A stretch of 64,000 nt of DNA from Streptococcus penaeicida (GCF_002887775.1 NZ_LOCM01000028.1:56322-120321); one strand, 5' to 3'. Positions 7,271-18,191 are shown, counted from the stretch's first letter. A program made the numbers and translations. Notes: generated by a model not told the origin, from the letters alone.

Positions 7271-9400
7271 ATGACAAACAAATACATGCAAAACCGCGAG
7301 GTGGCATGGTTACATTTTAACGAGAGAGTTCTTTTAGAAGCTCAAGCTTCGGAAGTTCCCCTCTTAGAAAAACTCAAATTCATAGCCATCTTTACGAGTA
7401 ATTTAGATGAATTCTTTATGGTTCGGGTTGGAACACTCCACGATTTAATGCTGATGAAAAAGCATAAAATCGATAACAAGTCGGATATGACCGCCGCTCA
7501 ACAGGTGGATTTGATTTTGAGCATGATGCCTGACCTCTATCAAAAGCGTGATCAGATTTATCAAGATATCTTAGATGATTTGAAAAATTATCATATCCGT
7601 CATTTAACCTATCCCGAACTCAATCAAGAACAAAAACAATTTGCCAATAAATTCTTCAAGCAACGCGTTGATGAATTGATGTCGCCACAAATCATTGACA
7701 TGAGCCACCCACTTCCCTTCTTGGAAAATAACAAGCGTTATGTCCTAACAGAATTGGAACGTGATGGCCAAACCATGTTTGGATTATTGCCAATGTCGGA
7801 AAAATCTCAGCAAGTCCTCAGTTTGCCAGGACACCAGGTGGACTTCATCTTAACTGAGAATCTTATTCTCCATAAAATTGAAAAAATTTTTGAAGGCTAC
7901 AATGTCCTCACTAAGACAATCATTGCTGTTACCCGTAATACTGACTTAAGTACGGACAATGAAAACAATGACATGTTTGACAATTACAAGGACTTTATGA
8001 AAGCCATTGTTAAAAAGCGCAAACGTCTCAACATCGTTCGTCTGGAATCGCAAGGTCCTTTGTCTGAAACCAGTAAGGCCTTCTTGTTTAAAAAATTAGG
8101 ACTAGATGACGCTCATTATATGGTCAGCCAATCACCATTAAGCATGGATTTTGTCTTCCCGATGATGGATATCGTTCCTTCTGCTGTCAAAAACGACCTC
8201 CTCTATCCAAAGATTAATGCCTATAACCCCTTCAAATACACCCCTTCAATTATTAGCAAGATTCGTCAAGAAGACCAATTGCTTTCCTATCCTTATGAAG
8301 ATATTGAAGGATTCGTTGCACTCTTAAAAGAAATGGCCGAAGACCCCGAGTGTCGTGCTATCAAGATAACCATCTATCGCCTTGCATCACAGTCTAAAAT
8401 CGTTGAACAGCTGATTAAGGCCGCTGAGAATGGGATTGATGTTACCGTTCTGATGGAATTAAAGGCTCGCTTTGATGAAGAGTCCAACATAAATTATGCC
8501 GGTATCTTGGAAAAAGCTGGCTGTCACGTTATCTATGGCTTTGAAGAATATAAAACCCACTCTAAAGTCTGCTTAGCAATCTTCAAAGATCGGTCTGAAA
8601 ATATTCATTTCATCACCCAATTAGGTACTGGTAATTATAATGAGAAAACCTCTAAAATCTACACAGACTTTTCATTATTAACCGCTAACCCAGAAATTGG
8701 CTTGGATGCTAATGACTTCTTCACCCACCTTTCCTTGGGTAATTTAAATGGAAAATACAAGCATCTCTTACAAGCACCAACCAGCTTGCGACAACAATTC
8801 TTAGAGTTGATTGATCGTGAAATTGCTAAAGGGCCTGAGGGGTATCTCTTCTTCAAATTTAATTCCTTTACTGATATTGTCTTTATTGATAAGTTAGTGG
8901 AAGCATCTAAAGCTGGCGTCCCTATCAAATTAATTATCCGCGGTATTACTTGCTTAATACCTGGGGTACCTGGAATGACTGAGAATATTGAAATCCACAG
9001 CATTGTCGGTCGTTTCCTAGAACACCCTCGTGTTTATATTTTTGGTAAAGATAATGAGATGCGCATGTACATTTCATCAGCGGATTTAATGACTCGAAAT
9101 ATGGAAGATCGAGTAGAAATCGCCGCACCTGTTTATGATCCTAAAATTCAACAGCGGATTATGACTTACATGAACCGGCAATTTTCAGATACTTTGAAAG
9201 GGCGAAATGTATCTTCGGCAGGCCTTTATGAAAAGATAACACCTATTAAAGGACAAAAGGAATTTTCTTCGCAAGATTCTTTTATCAAAGATGCCGAAAA
9301 GAACTTCCAAAAACAACTTCGCTTGCAGGAGATTCAAAACAAAGCCAACAATAAACCAATCAATCAGTTCTTTAACAGATTACGCAATCGTCTAAAATAA
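7271..9400 (+). CDS. ppk1: polyphosphate kinase 1
   Basis: Transfers the gamma-phosphate of ATP to growing polyphosphate, reversibly. At 709 residues it is full length for PPK1: N domain (MQNREVAWLHFNERVLLEA), head domain, and two phospholipase-D-like C domains. EEYKTHSKVCLAIF holds the His expected to be phosphorylated, and TQLGTGNYNEKTSKIYTDFS and the later YISSADLMTRNMEDRVE match conserved active-site segments. It follows ppx in the same operon and ends at a strong terminator. Polyphosphate storage is not universal in streptococci. Confidence 0.96.
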   Translation: MTNKYMQNREVAWLHFNERVLLEAQASEVPLLEKLKFIAIFTSNLDEFFMVRVGTLHDLMLMKKHKIDNKSDMTAAQQVDLILSMMPDLYQKRDQIYQDILDDLKNYHIRHLTYPELNQEQKQFANKFFKQRVDELMSPQIIDMSHPLPFLENNKRYVLTELERDGQTMFGLLPMSEKSQQVLSLPGHQVDFILTENLILHKIEKIFEGYNVLTKTIIAVTRNTDLSTDNENNDMFDNYKDFMKAIVKKRKRLNIVRLESQGPLSETSKAFLFKKLGLDDAHYMVSQSPLSMDFVFPMMDIVPSAVKNDLLYPKINAYNPFKYTPSIISKIRQEDQLLSYPYEDIEGFVALLKEMAEDPECRAIKITIYRLASQSKIVEQLIKAAENGIDVTVLMELKARFDEESNINYAGILEKAGCHVIYGFEEYKTHSKVCLAIFKDRSENIHFITQLGTGNYNEKTSKIYTDFSLLTANPEIGLDANDFFTHLSLGNLNGKYKHLLQAPTSLRQQFLELIDREIAKGPEGYLFFKFNSFTDIVFIDKLVEASKAGVPIKLIIRGITCLIPGVPGMTENIEIHSIVGRFLEHPRVYIFGKDNEMRMYISSADLMTRNMEDRVEIAAPVYDPKIQQRIMTYMNRQFSDTLKGRNVSSAGLYEKITPIKGQKEFSSQDSFIKDAEKNFQKQLRLQEIQNKANNKPINQFFNRLRNRLK

Positions 9401-9402
9401 AA

Positions 9403-9427
9403 AAATGAGGCTAAGCCTCATTTTTTT
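9403..9427. terminator. ppk terminator
   Basis: AATGAGGC / GCCTCATT stem followed by T7, directly after the ppk stop. Confidence 0.85.
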
Positions 9428-9476
9428 GTTCAGGTAATATAATACCACGATTTATTACGCCATTTTCTGAAAAAAT

Positions 9477-9539
9477 AAAAAGGACCTCAAGAAGGACCTT
9501 TTAAAATTTGTCTTATCATCCTCTCTCTCAACTGAGGAT
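9477..9539. terminator. two further hairpins between converging genes
   Basis: AAAAGGACCT / AGGACCTTTT (9477-9502, one mismatch) and ATCCTC / GAGGAT (9518-9539). They probably end the minus-strand gene at 9662 and back up the ppk terminator. Confidence 0.5.
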
Positions 9540-9661
9540 TATATTGTTTGGAGATACTAGTATTATAACGAAAGGCAATCTAATAAACAATAGCTTTTGC
9601 AAAAAATATGATAACTTGTCTATTCTAATAACAACTTGTATGGCATAAAACAAACAAGCTT

Positions 9662-9994
9662 TTAAACCATACCTAGAACACCAGATAATTGTTCAGATTG
9701 GATGATCACTTGATCACTACGTAAGTCAAATTCAGCCATAATTAATTCTTTCAAGGCATGATCGTTGAGTAAAGATTGGACAGAATAAGACATTTGCGAC
9801 TTAGACCCTGAAACAATTTTGATTTTTTTCATGATTTTCGGACTCTCATTTAAATCGATACCCTCACTCATGCCGACAAAACGAATGTAATAATCATAAC
9901 CTAAGGTTTTGGTTACCCAAAGCTTTGCTTTAAAGGCTGAATACAAAGCATAGCCCAAGCCTACCATAAAAACAAGTGCAATAATTCCTTCCAT
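9662..9994 (-). CDS. small membrane protein with C-terminal SG-x-LG-x motif
   Basis: Hypothetical, 110 residues. One N-terminal membrane segment (about 3-22, IIALVFMVGLGYALYSAF) is followed by a cytosolic domain ending VLGMV. The last ~55 residues (IKIVSG..., ELIMAEFDL, QVII, SGVLGMV) match two small proteins at 52009 and 52338, which lack the membrane segment, so the three form a local paralogue family. No known domain recognised. It stands alone between ppk and the PAP2 gene. Confidence 0.65.
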   Translation of the reverse strand: MEGIIALVFMVGLGYALYSAFKAKLWVTKTLGYDYYIRFVGMSEGIDLNESPKIMKKIKIVSGSKSQMSYSVQSLLNDHALKELIMAEFDLRSDQVIIQSEQLSGVLGMV

Positions 9995-10240
9995 TCTTAG
10001 CCTACTTTCTATCTATTTTTTGACGGATTTTCTTAAAATGATAAGCACATTATAAGCTTCTTTGGAAGCCTTGTCAATCAAATCAGGTTGGTTTGATTGT
10101 AAATCTTTGGGACCAAAAATCCCTATTCTAATGGATATATTGCGCTTCCTAAAACGAATCTTAAAGGTTTTTGCTACTTTCTATTATTTTGGTTTTATTT
10201 AAGCTAACTGGGATATGCTATAGCAATCAAAGGAGCAAAC

Positions 10241-10876
10241 ATGACCAAACTTATTTTCAGAAAGACACCCTTAGTTTATAGTGGTCTCTTTATCTTACTG
10301 GTACTTGGCGTCAGCAGTAACTCTGCCCTTATTCACTATTTAGACAATGCTATCTTTAATCTCGTCGCTATGAGTGACAGCCATCGCCTAACCACTTTCA
10401 TGATTTATGTTTCCAGCATTGCTAGCCCATTAATCGTTAGTGTATTGGCGACCATCTTACTCATCCTTAACCGTCATCAGCTCTCTAAAAGTATCTACTT
10501 GGTGACTTTTTATTTCGGAACCAGTACCCTAGCTTTATTGCTGAAACATTTGGTGCATAGAACTAGACCACATTTTCAACTTTTCCCCGATACTGGCTTT
10601 AGCTTTCCAAGTGGTCATAGCATCTGTATGATTCTTTTTTACCAAGTCCTCTTAGTCCTTCTAGCTGGCCGTAAAGACACTTCCGCCACTCTCATGAGAT
10701 GGGGCGCACTACTCATGACTTTGGCACTTCTTTTCTCGCGTGTCTACCTCCGGGATCATTTCCCAACAGACATCCTGGGATCCTTATGCCTGGCCATGGC
10801 TCATACTCTTTTTTTCAGCCTCTTTTCTGGGAAAATAGAAACTTTAAAGTTATCAAAGGAAGAGAGGAAAGCTTGA
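10241..10876 (+). CDS. PAP2-family membrane phosphatase
   Basis: Integral membrane acid phosphatase, probably acting on undecaprenyl pyrophosphate or phosphatidylglycerol phosphate. It has 211 residues with about five or six membrane segments. All three signature motifs are present: KHLVHRTRP (about 105), PSGHS (about 125) and SRVYLRDHFPTD (about 165-176). AAGGAG precedes the ATG. It stands alone before def. The substrate cannot be told from sequence. Confidence 0.88.
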   Translation: MTKLIFRKTPLVYSGLFILLVLGVSSNSALIHYLDNAIFNLVAMSDSHRLTTFMIYVSSIASPLIVSVLATILLILNRHQLSKSIYLVTFYFGTSTLALLLKHLVHRTRPHFQLFPDTGFSFPSGHSICMILFYQVLLVLLAGRKDTSATLMRWGALLMTLALLFSRVYLRDHFPTDILGSLCLAMAHTLFFSLFSGKIETLKLSKEERKA

Positions 10877-10961
10877 AAGTTGGCTAACTTATCCTTGGCT
10901 GTGCTTTATAAATCAGTTATTTTGTGATATAGTATTTCCATGAAACATTAAAGGAGTAATA

Positions 10962-11576
10962 ATGTCCGCACAAGATAAAATAATAAAAGCTAGTCACATG
11001 ATTACCATGGATGATATTATCCGCGAAGGTAATCCTACCCTCAGAGAAAATGCTCAAGAAGTTGCCTTCCCCTTAAGTGATGAGGATATCATCTTAGGTG
11101 AAAAAATGATGCAGTTCTTGAAGCATTCTCAAGATCCTGTCATGGCTGAGAAATTAGACTTACGGGGAGGCGTTGGACTGGCTGCACCGCAATTAGATAT
11201 TTCAAAACGTATCATCGCAGTCCTCGTACCTAATATGGAAGACGCCGAAGGCAATCCTCCCAAAGAAGCATATAGCCTGCAAGAAATTATGTATAACCCA
11301 AAAATTGTGGCCCATGCTGTTCAAGATGCTGCCCTTGCTGATGGAGAAGGCTGTTTGTCTGTCGACCGCTTAGTGGAAGGTTATGTAGTCAGACATGCAC
11401 GTGTCACTGTTGACTACTTCACTAAAAACGGTGAGAAAAAACGCATCAAACTCAAAGGTTACAATGCCATTGTTGTCCAACATGAAATCGATCATATTAA
11501 CGGCATTATGTTCTATGACCGCATTAATCAAGACAATCCATTTGCCATTAAAGAAGGCATGTTAATTATTGAATAA
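10962..11576 (+). CDS. def: peptide deformylase
   Basis: Removes the formyl group from the N-terminal Met of new proteins, using a bound metal ion. It has 204 residues, the long Gram-positive (type II) form. The three motifs are GVGLAAPQ (about 70), EGCLS (about 129) and QHEIDH (about 172), with Cys and the two His binding the metal and Glu catalytic. AAGGAG precedes the start. It has its own terminator. Confidence 0.97.
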   Translation: MSAQDKIIKASHMITMDDIIREGNPTLRENAQEVAFPLSDEDIILGEKMMQFLKHSQDPVMAEKLDLRGGVGLAAPQLDISKRIIAVLVPNMEDAEGNPPKEAYSLQEIMYNPKIVAHAVQDAALADGEGCLSVDRLVEGYVVRHARVTVDYFTKNGEKKRIKLKGYNAIVVQHEIDHINGIMFYDRINQDNPFAIKEGMLIIE

Positions 11577-11580
11577 TGAA

Positions 11581-11616
11581 AAAATCTCAGTTTACTTGAA
11601 CTGAGATTTTCTTTTT
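11581..11616 (+). terminator. def terminator
   Basis: AAAATCTCAGTT / AACTGAGATTTT stem followed by CTTTTTG. Confidence 0.85.
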
Positions 11617-11656
11617 GAGGGGAAAGTATTTGTGGATTATTTAGGGAGGATTATAC

Positions 11657-12259
11657 TTAAGCTTCTGTTGAAATAGCTGCTAAAAGTGCATCTGCTTGTG
11701 CTGACAAGCTTGCTTTCGTTTCATCAGATATTTCAAGCACACCAGTTGCCCATGCTTCTGGGTTAACAGTTGCTTTAGTGAACTCACCTGCTGCTGTTGT
11801 ACGGATGAATGGGATTAAATCATTGTAGATAGCGAACATTGGTTCATGACCTGCGTTAGCAACTGATGAAACAGTTAAGACTTTACCGCCGATTGCTGAA
11901 GGACCAGTTGTATCTGATAAATCAAGTGCGCGTGATGCCCAGTCAAGTAAGTTTTTCACTGAACCAGGAATTGAGAAGTTATAAACTGGTGAGAAGATCC
12001 AAATAGCGTCTGCAGCTTGGATAGCTTCACGAACTTTAACGACTGATTCTGGGGCATTGGCTTCAAGATCTTGACTGAAAACAGGAACTTGTGCCCAATC
12101 TAAATAAGTCACGTTAGCTTTACCAGCTAAAATTTCCTCAGTTGCTTGAGCTAACTGATGGTTGAATGACCCTTTACGTAAAGAACCGTCGATAAATAGA
12201 ATATTTTTCACTTCTTTTTCTCCTTTAAAAAAACCTTTAAGTTTAGCAATGATAGACAT
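11657..12259 (-). CDS. NADPH-dependent FMN reductase family protein
   Basis: Flavodoxin-fold flavin reductase of 200 residues. An N-terminal extension of about 18 residues precedes the phosphate loop GSLRKGSFN (about 25-33), and SPVYNFSIPGSVKNLLDW (about 90) is the flavin-binding loop. It probably reduces quinones, azo compounds or free flavin. Its promoter carries the same TTACTA/TAGTAA palindromes as the nitroreductase and marR next to it, so the three probably form one redox-response set. Confidence 0.85.
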   Translation of the reverse strand: MSIIAKLKGFFKGEKEVKNILFIDGSLRKGSFNHQLAQATEEILAGKANVTYLDWAQVPVFSQDLEANAPESVVKVREAIQAADAIWIFSPVYNFSIPGSVKNLLDWASRALDLSDTTGPSAIGGKVLTVSSVANAGHEPMFAIYNDLIPFIRTTAAGEFTKATVNPEAWATGVLEISDETKASLSAQADALLAAISTEA

Positions 12260-12300
12260 AGTGTCTCCTTATATTTCGTTACATACTAGCAACTTATTAA

Positions 12301-12335
12301 TACTATGTAGTAATTATATTATTACTAATTAGTAA
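12301..12335. promoter_or_regulatory. MarR-type operator pair before the FMN reductase
   Basis: TTACTAATTAGTAA (12322-12335) is a perfect 14-bp palindrome. TACTATGTAGTA (12301-12312) is a second, near-perfect one, 21 bases away centre to centre. The same arrangement recurs before the nitroreductase gene. Confidence 0.65.
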
Positions 12336-12362
12336 AGTCAATTGATTTAACTCATAAAAATA

Positions 12363-12389
12363 AGAAGTTGGCCAAATTTCCCAACTTCC
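12363..12389 (-). terminator. nitroreductase terminator
   Basis: On the minus strand GAAGTTGGG / CCAACTTC is followed by a T-rich tract, after the nitroreductase stop. Confidence 0.6.
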
Positions 12390-12428
12390 TATCAATAGGC
12401 GTTACTATTTATAGAAGACTACTAAAAC

Positions 12429-13043
12429 TTAGTTAAAAACTTTGAAACGGTCTTCGTCAGCCATGAATTCTTTATCACCAGCTGGAGCTTCGATTGAACC
12501 AAAATTCAATTGTCCACGAAGTTTCCATGAAGCTGGGACATCATAGGCTTTAGCAACTGAAGCATCAATTACTGGATTGTAATGTTGTAAGTTAGCGCCT
12601 AAACCAAGTTCAGCTGAAAGTGCAGTCCAAGCGTTAACAGTTGAGATACCTGACGCTTGTTCTGACCAAACTGGGAAGTTATCAGCATAAAGAGCAAATT
12701 GTTCTTGTAAACCTTTAACAACGTCTTGATCTTCAAATAATAGAACTGTACCTTTAGCAGCTCCAAAGCTCGCTAATTTTTCTTTAGTACCAGCAATAGC
12801 TTCTTCAGGAACACCTTGTTCTTTCATTGTAGCTTCTATGTCAGTCGCTACTAAAGTATTCCAGAAGTTTGTCACTTGTTCATCAAACAAGATAACAGCA
12901 CGTGTTGTTTGACTATTAAAAGCTGATGGTGATTGACGGATAGCTTCTTTAATAACTTCAGCAATTTGATCGTTTGAAGCTTCAACATTACGGCCTAATG
13001 CATAGATTGTGCGACGATTTTTTAATTCTTGTAAAAATGACAT
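12429..13043 (-). CDS. nitroreductase-family oxidoreductase
   Basis: FMN-dependent, NAD(P)H-using reductase of 204 residues. The N-terminal motif LKNRRTIYALGRN and RQSPSAFNSQTTRAVIL are the FMN-contact region of the HBN/YdgI branch, and SAELGLGANLQHYNP is the central helix. The physiological substrate is unknown; family members detoxify nitro compounds or quinones. It shares twin operator palindromes with the FMN reductase downstream and lies beside the MarR gene. Confidence 0.87.
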   Translation of the reverse strand: MSFLQELKNRRTIYALGRNVEASNDQIAEVIKEAIRQSPSAFNSQTTRAVILFDEQVTNFWNTLVATDIEATMKEQGVPEEAIAGTKEKLASFGAAKGTVLLFEDQDVVKGLQEQFALYADNFPVWSEQASGISTVNAWTALSAELGLGANLQHYNPVIDASVAKAYDVPASWKLRGQLNFGSIEAPAGDKEFMADEDRFKVFN

Positions 13044-13101
13044 ATTTTTTCTCCTATGAAATTGTGGCTACAAAAGAATGCCTGAACATTCTTTGTATTT
13101 A

Positions 13102-13137
13102 TTACTATGTAGTAATTATATGATTACTAGTTAGTAA
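13102..13137. promoter_or_regulatory. MarR-type operator pair before the nitroreductase
   Basis: TTACTATGTAGTAA (13102-13115) and TTACTAGTTAGTAA (13124-13137) lie 22 bases apart, two helical turns. The layout is the same as at 12301-12335. Confidence 0.65.
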
Positions 13138-13153
13138 AGTCAAAAGAAATGAC

Positions 13154-13579
13154 TCAGGCATTTTTAAATTTTTTTAAAAGTCTTATCAACTCTTCCTGCT
13201 CTGCTTCTGTCAGAACAGAAAAGGTCTCTTCAACACGTCTGATATGTTCTGGTAAAGCTTTCTCAATAACTGCCTTACCATCCTCTGTTAAGCTCACAAG
13301 GAAAGAGCGTTTATCATTTGGACACATGATACGTTCAACCCAACCCTTTTTCTCCATGTTCTTGATAACGACGGTCATATTACCTGAAGTTGCCAACATG
13401 CTATTGATGAGTTCACCAATTTTAAGGGTTCCTTTTGCACTTAAGACATCCAATACTGCGAACTGTGTTGGTGTCAAATCAAAGTCTTTATAGCTTTCAG
13501 ATACTTTAGCATCAATCGTCCGGAAAGCTTTACGCATAACGACCATTGATTTTACTGCTGAATTTTTAAACGTTCCCAT
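13154..13579 (-). CDS. MarR-family transcriptional regulator
   Basis: Winged-helix repressor of 141 residues: TPTQFAVLDVLSAKGTLKIGEL is the first part of the DNA-binding domain, SGNMTVVIKNMEKKGWVER the recognition helix region, and NDKRSFLVSLTEDG the wing. One Cys sits beside the wing (ERIMCPNDK), a possible redox switch. It shares palindromes with its own promoter and those of the two reductase genes, so it most likely represses all three and releases them under quinone or electrophile stress. The inducer is inferred. Confidence 0.88.
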   Translation of the reverse strand: MGTFKNSAVKSMVVMRKAFRTIDAKVSESYKDFDLTPTQFAVLDVLSAKGTLKIGELINSMLATSGNMTVVIKNMEKKGWVERIMCPNDKRSFLVSLTEDGKAVIEKALPEHIRRVEETFSVLTEAEQEELIRLLKKFKNA

Positions 13580-13611
13580 CTTGCCTCCTTTCCTATTATG
13601 GACTTATTTTA

Positions 13612-13625
13612 TAACTAGTTAGTAA
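13612..13625. promoter_or_regulatory. operator-like palindrome before marR
   Basis: TAACTAGTTAGTAA overlaps the perfect palindrome TAACTAGTTA and matches the core of the sites before the two reductase genes, pointing to autoregulation. Confidence 0.55.
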
Positions 13626-13685
13626 TAAATGCAATTATCTTGTTTTTATTTACTCATAGGAGATTTTTTAAGTTGAATGTTACTA

Positions 13686-16600
13686 TTAGAAGAAATCATC
13701 AAAAAGGCTTAATTGATTATCCTCCGGTAAATTCCCCAGGATTCCCATATCATCCATCTTTTCAACAATCGTTTGTGAAGCTCCGCCACGTTTACGTAAC
13801 TCCATTTTCGATAAGAACTCTCCTTCTTCACGTGCTCTAACGATTTGTTTAGCCACGTTTTCACCCAAGCCTTCTAAGGCCACGAAAGGTGGAATAAGGG
13901 TATCTCCTTCAATCTGGAATTCAAGGGCATGACTCTTATAAAGGTCCAACTTACCAAATTTATACCCACGTTCCAACATTTCATTAACCAGTTCCAGAGT
14001 CGTAAAGAGATCATTTTCAACATTAGTTGCTTCATTATTTTTGCGTTTAAGGGCAATATCTTCCATTCTTGCTTTAACAGCATCAAGGCCACCACTCATG
14101 GTTTTCAGCTCAAAGGCTTTAGCCCGAATGGAGAAATAAGCACAATAATACATGATTGGGTAATGCACCTTGAAGTAAGCAACCCGCAAGGCCATTAATA
14201 CATAGGCTGCCGCATGGGCTTTCGGGAACATATATTTGATTTTCCCACAGGATTCTATATACCAGTCGGGCACATTGTTCTCACGCATGGCTTGAATGTA
14301 AGAATTGCGTTCATCTTCAGAAATTTTTAACCACATTCCCTTACGCACACGTTCCATAATGGTAAAGGCCATTTTGGGTTCTAAGCCAGCGTGCATCAAG
14401 TAAACCATAATGTCATCCCGACAACCGATAACGGTCTTAAGGGTAGCAATGCCTTCTTTAATAAGGTCTTGCGCATTCCCCAACCAAACGTCGGTACCAT
14501 GTGACAGTCCTGACAACTGCAAAAGCTCCGCAAAGGTAGTTGGGTGAGTCTCATTAACCATACCACGAACAAAGTTGGTTCCGAATTCCGGAATACCCAA
14601 CATCCCTGTTGGTGTCCCAATTTGTTCAGGCGTTACCCCTAGAATCTCTGTTCCAGAGAAGAGCGCCATAACTCCTGGATCATCTGCTGGAATTGTTTTA
14701 GCGTCAATTCCTGCTAAATCTTCCAACATTTTAATCATGGTTGGTCATCATGACCCAGGATATCAAGTTTTAAGACATTCTCATCAATATCATGGAAGTT
14801 AAAGTGGGTGGTTTGCCAAGAAGCCGTAACATCCTCAGCTGGGTATTGAACAGGGGTAAAGTCATAAACATCCATGTAGTTTGGAATAACAACAATACCA
14901 CCTGGGTGCTGACCTGTTGTCCGTTTAACACCGGCTGCACCGGCTGCTAGGCGATCAACTTCGGCATCTCGGTACATTTTACCGAAATCACGCTCATAAC
15001 CCTTAACAAAACCATAGGCTGTTTTTTCCGCAACCGTACCTACGGTACCAGCACGGAAGGCATATTCGGCACCAAAAATATCACGAACATCCAAATGGGC
15101 TGAGGGTTGATCATCCCCAGAGAAGTTCAAATCGATATCGGGAACCTTATCCCCATCAAAACCAAGGAAGGTTTCAAATGGGATATCTTGTCCATCTTTT
15201 TTATAGGCTGTGCCACATTCTGGACAGTTTTTATCAGCTAAGTCATAACCGGAACCGACAGAACCATCTGTGATGAATTCTGAATGCTGACAATTTGGAC
15301 AAACATAGTGCGGTGGCATAGGATTAACTTCCGTAATCCCTATCATGGTGGCAACGAAACTAGATCCAACAGAACCCCGCGAACCTACCAAGTAACCCCG
15401 TTCGTTTGATCGGTTAACCAACATCTGAGAGGCCAGGTAAATCACGGCGAAGCCATTACCTAAAATAGAGGTTAATTCTTTTTCAATCCGCAAATCGATG
15501 ATATCAGGTAGTGGATTTCCATATATTTCAAAAGCTTTCTGATAGGTTAATTCCGCAACAGTTTCTTCAGCCTTGTCGATAAATGGTGTGTACAAATCCC
15601 CTTTAACGACCTCTACGGACTCAATCCGTTCAGCAAAATCTTGCGAGTTTTGAACCACAACCTGGTAAGCCAGGTCTTTCCCCAAAAAGGCAAAGTCATC
15701 AAGCATCTCATTAGTGGTTCTAAAGTGGGCTTCTGGTAATGGTGCTGGTTGGGCCCCTTCTCCCCGGCCGATAGTTCTATTAATCATGGCTCCTTGTCCA
15801 AGAGCGCGGACAATAATTTCACGATAAATAGCTTCTTCTGGTTCGATATAATGAACATTTCCTGTGGCAATGACAGGCTTATTAAGACGGCGACCCACTT
15901 CAATCAAATCAAGAATAGCTTGTTCAATTCCAGCTTGGTCCTTAACCAATTCACGCGCAATCAGTGGGTAATACAGGGCCGGTGGCATAATTTCAATAAA
16001 GTCATAATACTTAGCCACTTCAACAGCAGCATCGACACCCTTAGTCAAAACGGCATCAAAAACTTCACCTTCAGAACAAGCCGTTCCTAAAAGTAACCCC
16101 TGACGATATTGGTCCAAAACAGTTCTTGGAATCCTTGGCACACCCTCAAAATACTTGACATTAGAAAGACTGACAAGTTTAAAAATATTTTTCAAACCGG
16201 TCTGATTTTGCACATAAATTGTCGCATGTTTGATACGAGCTTTTTTATAGGAATCTTCTGCCACCAGTTTTGTGTTTAGGTCCATTAAATTGGTAATGCC
16301 ATGTTTTTCCCTAGCTTCTTTTAAGAAAATAAAAAGCAAGCGTCCAGTGGCTTCCGCGTCATAATTGGCCATATGGTGGTGATCAAGAGAGACCTGGAAA
16401 CGTTTGGTCAATGGTCCCAGACCATGACGTTTGTATTCTGGATAAAGATTACGGGCAAACTCTAGTGTATCAATAACAGGTTGCGTGATTAAAGGCAATT
16501 TATGACGCTCATAGTTGGCATTCATAAAGCCAATATCAAAGCTAGCATTATGGGCAACCAAGACTGTATCTTGACAAAAGGCTTGGAACTCTTCCAGTAC

Positions 16601-18088
16601 TTGTAAAAGTGGCTTAGCACCAACTAAATGATTGTCGGTAATCCCCGTTAATTCTGTTGTAAAGCTTGAAAGTGGGTGACCAGGATTAATGAATTCATCA
16701 AATTGTTCAATAATGTTTCCTTTGTACATTTTTGAAGCTGCAATTTGAATCAAATCATTATTCATGGCTGAAAGACCCGTTGTCTCAACGTCAAATACGA
16801 CGTAAGTTGCTTCATGCAAGTCCATGTCAACAGGGTCATAAGAAATTGGAACCTTGTCTTCCACAATATTGGCTTCTAGACCAAAAATAGCTTTAATCCC
16901 GGCTTTACGAGCACGGTGATAACCATGAGGGAAAGATTGAACATTGCCATGGTCAGTAATGGCAATAGCCGAGTGACCCCATTTAGCAGCTGTGTCAATC
17001 AAGGATTCAACAGTCGGCAAGGCATCCATAGTTGACATATTGGTATGAGCATGGAGTTCAACTCGTTTTTGCCCCTCAGGCATTAAATCTTTCCGAGCGT
17101 GATGAACAATTTCTTTGATTTGTTGCACATTCATGGTCAAGCTCTTAGTGAACTGGTTGTTTTCAATATTCCCTTGAACCCGTAACCATGAACCTTTGGC
17201 AATCATATCGAATTTGCGTAGTTCATCATCATCCTTGGCCCACTTTTGCATAGCAAAACTTGAGGTGTAGTCAGTCATTTTAAAGTTGATGATATGACGG
17301 CCTGTCCGCGTCGTTTTGCGGTCCACATCAAAAACCATCCCCTCAAAGACAATGCGGTTTTCCTCAGTTTCCACTTCAATCATCGGAGTTATTGGAGCCT
17401 TTTCAAAACCAGCCTGCCTTTGGGCAACTCTTTCTTTATAGTCGAAGCTTGGTTTTTTGTCGCTAGCTTCCTCCGCAGGTGGCTGCATGGCTTCTAATGA
17501 TCTTTGCGCCTCAAGATTCTCCTGTACCGCCTTCTCTAGAATAGCTTGGCGATTGGACACAAAAGAATGCTTCATCGCCTCGGTCATTTCCTGATTGCTT
17601 ACCATTTCTATGGCCATTTGGCCAAAGCCAAAGGCTTCAAATTGGGCAACCAGATTAGGAATGTGGTTCTTCTTGAAATGATCATTATTGACAAATTGAG
17701 GCGTATCAATAATCAGAAGGCCATCCTGGTAAGAAACGTTGAGGCTGGCGAAAGAAGACTTAAAAGAGGCCGCGTTACAAGGCGCGTGTTCAAAAGCCTC
17801 CTGATAGTAGGCTTGCAACAAGTCCTGATCTGAATAATCCACCTTGTCCACTTTAATATCAAAAGTCGCTTTGATATCAGCCGCCTTAAAGGTATGGGTT
17901 AAGCGATAGTGCAATTCTCGAAAAATTTCAATGGGTAAAATCTCTGCAAAGGAAAAGTGAAACTCCCATAAACGTGAAAGGGAATGTACATTAACCTCAA
18001 TAATGTCAGCAGTCGAAAAAGCACTTGAAGTACGCATTTCAAGTGGTATTTCTATTTGTTCCATTAGTTTTACGAATAAGTCTGACAT
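13686..18088 (-). CDS. polC: DNA polymerase III PolC (single-base frame break)
   Basis: Essential replicative polymerase of low-GC Gram-positives with its own proofreading exonuclease. Restored length is about 1,468 residues. In order: N-terminal and OB domains, PHP domain ([10 protein letters not shown]), DEDDh exonuclease ([30 protein letters not shown]), zinc ribbon (CPNCQ...CPECG), then palm and fingers with the C-terminal helix-hairpin-helix. The frame breaks near 14744: TTGGTC in place of TTGGGTC turns DILGHDDPTMIKML into [13 protein letters not shown], and the rest reads on in another frame from a false ATG at 14738. As the gene is essential, a lost base in the sequence is the simplest cause. 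Confidence 0.93.
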
Positions 18089-18191
18089 AAATTTCTCCTG
18101 AATTTCTTAGGCTCTATTTTACCATAATTCTTAATAAATTTCGACTGTCAAAATAAGCCTTGGCAATCCTCAGATCCTATTCTGGTTCAAA

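Noticed and set aside
10130..10200. A third phosphate-type box before the PAP2 gene
   Set aside because: TAAA repeats are present but spaced 12 bases and poorly matched; not convincing.
13686..14738. A separate 350-residue protein downstream of polC
   Set aside because: It is the C-terminal part of PolC; one base near 14744 rejoins the frames and the protein matches PolC throughout.
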